DNA from: Nitriliruptoraceae bacterium
Lineage (GTDB): Bacteria; Actinomycetota; Nitriliruptoria; Nitriliruptorales; Nitriliruptoraceae
NCBI GenBank assembly: GCA_003554005.1
Contig: PWEU01000036.1
Coordinates: 1 to 12,076 of the forward strand
Reading direction: 5' to 3'
DNA length: 12,076 nt
In this document: in pieces, positions 1 through 4,827 of the stretch
Position numbering within the stretch: position 1 is the stretch's first letter
How the letters are laid out: every line of letters begins with the position of its first letter
Made by a program: the position numbers and the translations under genes
Notes under the pieces: generated by a model
The model's input: only the letters and a program-made list of their open reading frames with translations
Told to the model about the DNA's origin: nothing
Database searches by the model: none

Positions 1-155
1 CACCGCCCGGTGAGCTCCGGACCCAGCCGCGGGAACCGGCCCAGCGGCTCGAGCGAGATGCGGACGCGCTTGCGGGTGTCGCCCGGAAGCGAGTGCGTCC
101 GCACGAGTCGATCCAGATCCTCGACGGCGGCGCGGGCGAGTTCGACCTGGGCCAC
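1..155 (-). CDS. ParE/RelE-like toxin, partial (C-terminus beyond the left edge)
   Basis: Reading leftward from a GTG at 155-153, the frame is open to the window edge and gives about 51 residues beginning (V/M)AQVELARAAVEDLDRLV. It continues with a basic stretch, TRKRVRISLEPLGRFPRLG, and then PELTGR. This layout matches the first helix, the basic helix-turn and the 'PLxxxPxLGxxL' segment of the ParE/RelE toxin fold (ribosome-associated mRNA interferases or gyrase inhibitors). Catalytic or target-binding C-terminal residues lie outside the window, so RelE and ParE types cannot be separated. The GTG lies three bases after the antitoxin stop, with no clear ribosome binding site of its own, so translational coupling to the antitoxin is likely. 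Family assignment is by pattern recognition; the genetic arrangement (small antitoxin then toxin) supports it. Confidence 0.68.
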   Translation of the reverse strand, partial: MAQVELARAAVEDLDRLVRTHSLPGDTRKRVRISLEPLGRFPRLGPELTGR

Positions 156-158
156 GTC

Positions 159-410
159 CTACAGCTCGTCGAGCGGGATGGTGTCGCCAGCTGACGCCTG
201 CTCGACCCCGAGCTGGGCGCGCTCGAAGGCTCCATCGATGCCGTCGAGCAAGACGGCCACGTTCACCGGATCCGGGTCAAGCCCGTCGATCGCACTGCTG
301 AGCAGCGATCGGGCCAGCGTGCCCTCGTTGACGTGGACCCGGGCCGCAAGGGTCGCCAGCTTGGCGGCGTGCTCGCCGTCGAGGGTGATGTTCAGTCGCT
401 GTCCACTCAT
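159..410 (-). CDS. Ribbon-helix-helix-type antitoxin of a type II toxin-antitoxin pair
   Basis: This is an 83-residue protein. Residues 3-12 (GQRLNITLDG) look like the DNA-binding beta-strand of a ribbon-helix-helix protein. They are followed by a helix (EHAAKLATLAARVHVN) and a second helix (EGTLARSLLSSAID), the usual CopG/ParD-like N-terminus. The acidic C-terminal tail (residues 50-83) is a plausible toxin-binding segment. The frame stays open upstream to about 668, but that extension reads backwards through the integrase remnant and is not protein-like. The ATG at 410-408 places the strand-helix-helix right at the N-terminus. No Shine-Dalgarno precedes this ATG, yet a TACACT -10-like hexamer ends 6 nt before it, which fits a leaderless mRNA. 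The product would neutralise the downstream toxin and repress its own promoter. Confidence 0.72.
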   Translation of the reverse strand: MSGQRLNITLDGEHAAKLATLAARVHVNEGTLARSLLSSAIDGLDPDPVNVAVLLDGIDGAFERAQLGVEQASAGDTIPLDEL

Positions 411-416
411 GAGGGA

Positions 417-446
417 AGTGTACACGGCACGACGCGTGACGTGTAC
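417..446 (-). promoter_or_regulatory. Antitoxin promoter with inverted-repeat operator, probably leaderless
   Basis: On the minus strand a -10-like TACACT occupies 422-417, and the antitoxin ATG begins 6 nt later, so transcription would start at or beside the A of ATG. No good -35 is visible. The palindrome GTGTACAC and the 7-bp inverted repeat GTACACG (420-426) / CGTGTAC (440-446) flank and overlap the -10. A second pair, CGCGTGAC (433-440) / GTCACGCG (463-470), overlaps the first. Ribbon-helix-helix antitoxins typically bind such repeats to repress their own operon. The repeats are seen directly; their operator role is inferred. Confidence 0.45.
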
Positions 447-458
447 TCGGGCGGAGGG

Positions 459-569
459 CTCGGTCACGCGAAGGTGGCGATCACCATCGACACCTCCAAC
501 CACGTGCGACCCGCTGCCGACGCTGCCATCGCGCACACGCTGGCGAAGCTGATCCTGGGTGGTCCCTGA
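459..569 (+). pseudogene. Tyrosine recombinase (phage integrase) C-terminal remnant
   Basis: From about 459 the plus frame reads LGHAKVAITIDTSNHVRPAA and then ends AKLILGGP with a TGA at 567-569. This is the signature tail of phage-type tyrosine recombinases, normally LGHxxVxxTLDTYSHVxPxxD. In intact members the Tyr of DTYSHV is the nucleophile that attacks DNA; here the codon at 495-497 is TCC (Ser). The R/K/HxxR parts of the active site are absent: upstream of about 456 the frame no longer resembles an integrase. Past the TGA the same frame continues RSRAQTVSKLRA to a second TGA at 606-608, which resembles the tails of some integrases, so the TGA at 567 may itself be a later mutation. The fragment lies about 60-100 bp before tRNA-Leu. 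It cannot be an active recombinase and marks an old integrated element. Confidence 0.68.
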
Positions 570-571
570 CG

Positions 572-619
572 ATCCCGTGCCCAAACCGTGTCCAAACTTC
601 GGGCATGACGTCACGGGAT
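572..619. repeat. 8-bp inverted repeat between the integrase scrap and tRNA-Leu
   Basis: ATCCCGTG at 572-579 is matched by CACGGGAT at 612-619, a perfect inverted repeat with a 32-nt interior. Inside it are a nested GCCC (579-582) / GGGC (600-603) pair and two copies of CCAAAC. It could be a weak terminator for the lost integrase gene or part of an attachment region. There is no T-run. Confidence 0.35.
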
Positions 620-623
620 GAGG

Positions 624-639
624 CGCGTTCTCGCGTTCT
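624..639. repeat. Perfect tandem duplication of an 8-mer upstream of tRNA-Leu
   Basis: CGCGTTCT occurs twice back to back at 624-631 and 632-639, 30 bp before the tRNA. It may be a small duplication scar, a recombinase arm-type site, or chance. A -10-like TAGGTT lies at 653-658, 10 bp before the mature tRNA start, without a convincing -35. Confidence 0.4.
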
Positions 640-668
640 GCCTGGTCAGCGGTAGGTTCCCGACCCAC

Positions 669-754
669 GCGAGCGTGGCGGAACTGGCAGACGCGCTGGG
701 TTTAGGTCCCAGTGGGCTTCACAGCCCTTGGGGGTTCGAGTCCCCCCGCTCGCA
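669..754 (+). tRNA. tRNA-Leu (anticodon UAG, reads CUA/CUN)
   Basis: The full cloverleaf is visible. The acceptor stem is GCGAGCG (669-675) with CGCTCGC (747-753), followed by discriminator A at 754. The anticodon stem CTGGG/CCCAG encloses the loop TTTAGGT (701-707) with anticodon TAG at 703-705. A long variable arm with a GGGC/GCCC stem follows (about 713-728), as expected for class II tRNA-Leu. The T arm is GGGGG-TTCGAGT-CCCCC. The terminal CCA is not encoded (the bases after A754 are CCG). The gene is intact. The integrase scrap lies on its 5' side, whereas most tRNA-targeting elements lie on the 3' side, so this tRNA need not be the original attachment site. Confidence 0.96.
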
Positions 755-766
755 CCGCGCCGACCA

Positions 767-797
767 GGACCGGTCCCGGCGGGCGACGACGCGTCGC
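767..797. terminator. Possible bidirectional terminator between tRNA-Leu and osmC
   Basis: Two small hairpins occupy the 56-bp convergent gap: the palindrome GGACCGGTCC (767-776) and GCGACG-ACG-CGTCGC (783-797, 6-bp stem, 3-nt loop). Neither has a T-run. The position between convergent genes suggests termination; the sequence alone is weak evidence. Confidence 0.3.
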
Positions 798-810
798 TGC
801 CAACCGACGC

Positions 811-1239
811 TCAGGCGAAGGCGGCGTCCAAGGTGATCTCGACGCTGTCGGCCAGCGCCTGGGAGACCGGACAGCCTTCCTTGGCAGCCGTGGTCGTCTC
901 GGCCAGGCCGGCGTCGTCGAGCCCGGGAGCCGCGACACGGACGGTGATCGCGCTGCGCGTGATGCCCGTCCCGGGGACGAACGTCACCGTCACCGACGTC
1001 TCGAGCTTCTCGGCCGGCGTCCCGCGATCCGCCAACTGCTTGGACAGCGCCATCGAGTAGCACGAGGAGTGGGCCGCGGCGATCAGTTCCTCCGGGCTGG
1101 GCTTGCCATCAGGAGCCTCCGCGCGTGCGGGCCACGAGACGGCCGCGTCACGGACGAGTCCGGAGGATCCGAACGTCACGTTGCCGGACCCCTCGAACAG
1201 GGTGCCGGTCCAGACGGTGGAAGCGGTGCGGTCGGTCAT
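811..1239 (-). CDS. osmC: OsmC-family peroxiredoxin (organic hydroperoxide reductase)
   Basis: This 142-residue protein matches the usual OsmC length. It reduces organic hydroperoxides with a redox-active cysteine pair and is a cytosolic homodimer. Both cysteines are present: Cys60 in AAHSSCYSMALS and Cys123 in KEGCPVSQAL. The PSPEELIAAAH segment before Cys60 carries the conserved Glu. The CxxS/CPVSxAL wording is closer to the OsmC subfamily than to Ohr. The ATG at 1239-1237 is preferred because GGAGAG lies 4 nt upstream and because residues 1-27 align with the OsmC N-terminus; the open frame further upstream is not protein-like. The gene lies downstream of the DUF3048 gene on the same strand with a 170-bp gap, so it probably has its own promoter. 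The gap contains TATGGT on the minus strand as a weak -10 candidate. Confidence 0.93.
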   Translation of the reverse strand: MTDRTASTVWTGTLFEGSGNVTFGSSGLVRDAAVSWPARAEAPDGKPSPEELIAAAHSSCYSMALSKQLADRGTPAEKLETSVTVTFVPGTGITRSAITVRVAAPGLDDAGLAETTTAAKEGCPVSQALADSVEITLDAAFA

Positions 1240-1409
1240 CAGCTCTCCGTTGCGTCGACGGTCACGCGAGCCCCCTGCGGGTGCCCCGGTGACCATAGTC
1301 GGCCACCGACGCCGCCTCGACGGGGACGACCAGACCACGCCCGCACGCGAGGACCAGCCGCTCAGCAACCGGCCCGCGTTGCCACCGACCACGCACCGGC
1401 AGTGCGCCC

Positions 1410-2465
1410 TCAACCCGAGGCCGGCTCCTCGGGCGGTGGCGGGAGCTCGTCCGGGAGGAGGATCCAGGTGGCACCCGGCTTGAGCGGGAAGGGCTCAGCA
1501 CCGTCGGCGGTCAGCACGAGCAGGGGGTCGGTCTCGGCCGCCTTCGCCCAGCGTGCCGGGGAGCGGCGGCCATCACGCAGCACCAGTGCCTCACCCTCAC
1601 CTAGCACGTCGGTCTCCGGGTACCCGGAGGCGCCGATGTAGTGCCGGACCGCCAGCACGACGACGTTCGCAGCACCGATACGGCCGGGTCCGGTCACCTC
1701 GCTGTCCTCCCCGTTCTGGGCTCGACGGTAGACACCCGCTGCCTCGTCGTAGCTCCAGCCGGTCCTGAACGAGGTCGACATCTCGACCTCGAGGTCCTCG
1801 GCGTCGCCGACGTCGCGCCCCGTCGGTGGGTCGTCGCTGAACAGCCATCCCAGTGGGCCGAGCGGCTGGGCACCCCCTTCGATGACGGCGTCCAGGGCCG
1901 GTTCGGGCCGGAGGAACAGGTTGTGGGGGGCCACGGGGTGGGAGGCGTAGGTGCCGTCGTCGCGGAAGAACCCCGCGGCGCCCTCGGTGATCGGAACGGC
2001 GGGCGCGTCGGCGAGCATCGCCCGGACCTCGGCACGGGCGCCCGAGTGGGCGAAACCGGGGAGGCCGAAGCCCGACATCAGCTGGACGTCGACGGGACGG
2101 GCCGAGCGGACCGGTCCCACCACCTCGGGGAGCTCGCTGTGGAACACGGCGAGGAAGCGGGTCACGCCGCCCTCGGTGAGCTCCTCGAACACCACGTCGG
2201 CGGTCTCCAGCCCGGTGTGGGGTCGGGCCTCGGGCGAGTTGGAGACCTTCACGAGCAGTGCGGGCCGCTCGGGCACCTCGCCGGTGGTGACACCCGTGAG
2301 CAGGTGCTGCTGCGGCTCGGGCTCCGGCGCGGCCGGCTCCTCGGGGAGCTCCCGGGCCGGCTCGCCGTCCGGCGAGCAGCCGGCGAGGCCGATGGTCATA
2401 ACGACCACGGCGGCCACCAGGGGCCGGGCGACCCGACGGCGCCTCCGATGGGACCGTGCTGCCAT
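1410..2465 (-). CDS. DUF3048 (YerB-like) lipoprotein
   Basis: This is a 351-residue exported lipoprotein of unknown biochemical function. Residues 4-14 are strongly basic, residues 15-29 are hydrophobic, and the lipobox L27-A28-G29-C30 predicts lipidation at Cys30. A Pro/Glu-rich linker (about 36-52) follows. The DUF3048 N-terminal domain (about 65-190) contains the family wording RPALLVKVSNSPEARPHTGL, ADVVFEELTEGGVTRFLAVF and VGPVRSARPVD. The C-terminal domain (about 230-340) contains NVVVLAVRHY and KPGATWILL. The family includes Bacillus subtilis YerB. The ATG at 2465 follows a GGAGGGCGGACC stretch with the purine-rich core about 11 nt away. The gene is divergent from the EamA exporter, with 130 bp between them. 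The C-terminus ends in a short PPPPEEPASG tail. Confidence 0.9.
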   Translation of the reverse strand: MAARSHRRRRRVARPLVAAVVVMTIGLAGCSPDGEPARELPEEPAAPEPEPQQHLLTGVTTGEVPERPALLVKVSNSPEARPHTGLETADVVFEELTEGGVTRFLAVFHSELPEVVGPVRSARPVDVQLMSGFGLPGFAHSGARAEVRAMLADAPAVPITEGAAGFFRDDGTYASHPVAPHNLFLRPEPALDAVIEGGAQPLGPLGWLFSDDPPTGRDVGDAEDLEVEMSTSFRTGWSYDEAAGVYRRAQNGEDSEVTGPGRIGAANVVVLAVRHYIGASGYPETDVLGEGEALVLRDGRRSPARWAKAAETDPLLVLTADGAEPFPLKPGATWILLPDELPPPPEEPASG

Positions 2466-2595
2466 GGTTGGTCCGCCCTCCCCCGGTGCACCACGCGCGA
2501 TAGGAGCCTACTGCTCGCCGACCGACGCCCAGCCGATGCCAGTCCGACATCCATCCGCTGCAGAAGGAGGCGCGAGTCGAGGTAGCGTGCCGCGG

Positions 2596-3582
2596 ATGGC
2601 ACCCGACGCAGCCTCCGCCTCTCACGTGCCCGGGGACCTGGGCCACCGCCAGCGCACCGGGCTCGTCTTCGCCACCGTCTCGGCCGCCGCCTTCGGCTCG
2701 TCAGGCCCGATGGGGCGGGCACTGATCGACGCGGGTTGGACCCCGGGTGCTGCGGTGCTGGTACGGCTCGGCGGTGCGGCGGTGCTGCTGACCCTGCTGG
2801 CCCTCCTGCTCCAACGCGGCCAGCTGCGGTTGACGAGGCGCACGGCCCGGATCCTCCTGGTCTACGGCCTGGTCGCGATGGCCGGCGTCCAGCTCGGCTT
2901 CTTCAACGCGGTGCGGACCCTGGACGTCGGGGTGGCGTTGCTGCTGGAGTACCTGGCCCCGGTGCTGCTGCTGGCCTGGACCTCGGTACGGACGCGTCAG
3001 CGACCGCCGACCGCGACGTTGTTCGGTGCGGGGTTGACGCTCGTGGGCCTGGTGCTCGTACTGGACCTGACCGGCGCCGAGACGGTCGACCCGGTCGGGG
3101 TCGCCTGGGGGCTGTTCGCCGCGGTGTGCCTGGCCGGGTACTTCAGCCTGTCCGCCCGTCAGGACGCGGACCTGCCTCCATTGCTCATGGCCGCCGGCGG
3201 CACCGCGATCGGTGCGGCCGCGATCGCCCTCGCCGGCGTCATCGGCATCGTGCCGTTGCGCTTCACCGCGACCGACACGGTGCTGGCCGGGGTGGCGGTG
3301 TCCTGGCTGGTCCCCGCCGCGTGGCTGGTGGTCGTCGCCACCGCCACCGCGTACCTGACGGGGATCGCCGGCGTGGTCCGGCTCGGACCCCGTACCGCCT
3401 CGTTCGTGTCGCTCTCGGAGGTGCTGTTCGCGATCCTGACCGCCTGGCTGCTGCTGTCCCAGCTCCCCGGAGGACTCCAGCTCGTCGGCGGCGCCAGCAT
3501 CCTGGCCGGCATCGTCGTGATCCAGCGCACGGAACGGTCGGGCGAACCGTCACCGCCGGTGCCACCGGTTGCGACCACCTGA
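2596..3582 (+). CDS. EamA/DMT-superfamily transporter (10 TM)
   Basis: This 328-residue membrane protein belongs to the drug/metabolite transporter superfamily, whose members export amino acids, nucleosides or other metabolites; the substrate cannot be inferred here. Ten hydrophobic segments are readable, arranged as two EamA repeats (about residues 19-155 and 165-305). The second repeat ends in the typical TASFVSLSEVLFAILTAWLL helix and GGASILAGIVVIQR. The C-terminus is a short cytosolic Pro-rich tail. Start choice is uncertain. The ATG at 2596 has GAGGT 12 nt upstream. An in-frame GTG at 2587 has the same GAGGT 3 nt upstream and would add three residues. A strong AAGGAGG at 2564-2570 is too far from either. 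The gene appears monocistronic; a GC hairpin follows the stop. Confidence 0.9.
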   Translation: MAPDAASASHVPGDLGHRQRTGLVFATVSAAAFGSSGPMGRALIDAGWTPGAAVLVRLGGAAVLLTLLALLLQRGQLRLTRRTARILLVYGLVAMAGVQLGFFNAVRTLDVGVALLLEYLAPVLLLAWTSVRTRQRPPTATLFGAGLTLVGLVLVLDLTGAETVDPVGVAWGLFAAVCLAGYFSLSARQDADLPPLLMAAGGTAIGAAAIALAGVIGIVPLRFTATDTVLAGVAVSWLVPAAWLVVVATATAYLTGIAGVVRLGPRTASFVSLSEVLFAILTAWLLLSQLPGGLQLVGGASILAGIVVIQRTERSGEPSPPVPPVATT

Positions 3583-3587
3583 CGAGC

Positions 3588-3612
3588 CTCGGCCGGTGAT
3601 GGCCAGGCCGAG
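3588..3612. terminator. GC hairpin after the EamA gene
   Basis: CTCGGCC (3588-3594) pairs with GGCCGAG (3606-3612) across an 11-nt loop, starting 6 nt after the TGA. It is followed by further GGCC-rich palindromes (CCGGCGCCGG at 3619-3628) and a 9-bp direct repeat GTGGCCGGC (3615-3623 and 3643-3651). There is no T-run, as is common for hairpins in very high-GC genomes. The rest of the 165-bp gap to 3747 shows no clear promoter. Confidence 0.4.
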
Positions 3613-3720
3613 CCGTGGCCGGCGCCGGGCCCTTGGCCCCTTGTGGCCGGCCCCGCCTCACTCCACGGTCGAAGTAGCGCAACCGGGCTGACCGCGACCT
3701 GATCACGCCCTGAGCACGCC

Positions 3721-3747
3721 CCGGAGGAGGTCGATCCGGAGGAGGCC
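3721..3747 (+). promoter_or_regulatory. Duplicated Shine-Dalgarno before the GT4 gene
   Basis: CCGGAGGAGG occurs twice, at 3721-3730 and 3736-3745. The second copy places GGAGG about 5 nt before the ATG at 3748 and decides that start. GATCC (3733-3737) can pair with GGATC (3752-3756), closing a loop that holds the second SD and the start codon; with only 5 bp this is a weak hairpin. Confidence 0.55.
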
Positions 3748-4827
3748 ATGAGGATCCTGCAGCTCGCACCGCCGTGGTTCCCCGTCCCACCGGTGCGCTA
3801 CGGGGGCACGGAGTTGGTGATCGCCGCCCTGACGGACCAGCTCGTGGCGAACGGCCACGAGGTGACGTTGCTCGCCGCCGGTGGCTCGTCGAGCCGGGCG
3901 CAGCTCCGCACCGTCTACCCCACCCCTCCCACGGCACAGCTCGGTGACCTGATCGTCGAACTGCCGCACGTGTTGGCGGGCTACCGGGACCGCCACCGCT
4001 ACGAGGTGATCCACGACCCCACGGTGACGGGCGCAGCGGTCGGCGCCCTGCTGGACGGCCCCCCGGTCGTGCACACCGTCCACGGCACATGGGTCCCGGA
4101 GCTGTGCGATCTCTACCGTGCCATCGCCGATCGGGTCGCCCTGGTGGCCATCAGCCACGATCACGCCGCACGCGCCCCTGGCGATCTGCCCCTGGCCGGG
4201 GGGGTGCACAACGGCATCGACGTGACGCGCTACCCCTTCGAGGCACGGTCGCGCGGCCACCTGGCCTGGCTCGGTCGCGCGGGCCCGGACAAGGGCGCGG
4301 ACCTGGCGGTGACGATCGCCACCAGGCTCGGGCTCCCGCTGCGCATGGCCGTGAAGCTGAACGAACCCGACGAGCACCGGTGGTGGGACGAGGTGTTGGC
4401 CCCCTTGCTCGGCGACACCGACACCACCGTGGTCCGCAACGCGACCCACGCTGAGAAGGTCGACCTGCTGTGTGGGGCGGTCGCACTGCTGTTCCCGATC
4501 CGCTGGGACGAGCCCTTCGGGCTGGCCATGGTGGAGGCCACCGCGTGCGGGACACCGGTGGCGGCGTTCGCACGCGGTGCCGCACCCGAGGTGGTCGACC
4601 ACGACCGGACGGGCTGGCTGGTCCCACCCGGCGACGTCGACGCGATGTGTGCGGCCGTGCAGCGAACAACGACGATCGACCGCGCGATCTGCCGCACCCA
4701 CGTCCTGCGGCACTTCACGGCTGCCCGCATGGCCCGGGGCTACGAGCGCGTCTACGAGGCCCTGGCCCCGGCGCGGACGCTGCGGATCCCCGACCTCGAA
4801 CCGGCGCCGACCACACCGCGAGCATGA
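3748..4827 (+). CDS. GT4-family (GT-B fold) glycosyltransferase
   Basis: This 359-residue cytosolic enzyme would transfer a sugar from a nucleotide-sugar donor with retention of configuration; the acceptor is unknown. The N-terminal acceptor domain opens with MRILQLAPPWFPVPP and the Gly-rich loop YGGTE (residues 18-22). VHTVHGTW follows at about 110-117. The C-terminal donor domain shows the R-x4-K pair (Arg177, Lys182 in LGRAGPDKG) that contacts the nucleotide diphosphate. It also has the EX7E motif E255-PFGLAMV-E263 with ACGTPVAAF. The length fits the family. From memory, close relatives often sit beside GDE-N-type debranching enzymes, and one lies 3.3 kb downstream here. It starts a tightly coupled operon: its TGA overlaps the next ATG as ATGA at 4824-4827. 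Trehalose- or glucan-related roles are conjecture. Confidence 0.9.
   Translation: MRILQLAPPWFPVPPVRYGGTELVIAALTDQLVANGHEVTLLAAGGSSSRAQLRTVYPTPPTAQLGDLIVELPHVLAGYRDRHRYEVIHDPTVTGAAVGALLDGPPVVHTVHGTWVPELCDLYRAIADRVALVAISHDHAARAPGDLPLAGGVHNGIDVTRYPFEARSRGHLAWLGRAGPDKGADLAVTIATRLGLPLRMAVKLNEPDEHRWWDEVLAPLLGDTDTTVVRNATHAEKVDLLCGAVALLFPIRWDEPFGLAMVEATACGTPVAAFARGAAPEVVDHDRTGWLVPPGDVDAMCAAVQRTTTIDRAICRTHVLRHFTAARMARGYERVYEALAPARTLRIPDLEPAPTTPRA

Noticed and set aside
411..668. N-terminal extension of the antitoxin frame to about 668 (169 residues in total).
   Set aside because: The extension is antisense to the integrase scrap and lacks protein-like composition. The ribbon-helix-helix motif starts exactly at the ATG at 410, behind a leaderless-type -10.
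669..754. tRNA-Leu as a definite attachment site with a duplicated 3' end.
   Set aside because: I searched by eye for a second copy of the T-arm/acceptor sequence in the window and found none, and the integrase scrap is on the 5' side. The att site is therefore not called.
1951..2595. Upstream extension of the EamA transporter frame (about 215 extra codons).
   Set aside because: It lies antisense within the DUF3048 lipoprotein gene and is Ser/Arg/Pro-rich, typical of a shadow frame. The transporter's first membrane helix begins shortly after 2596.
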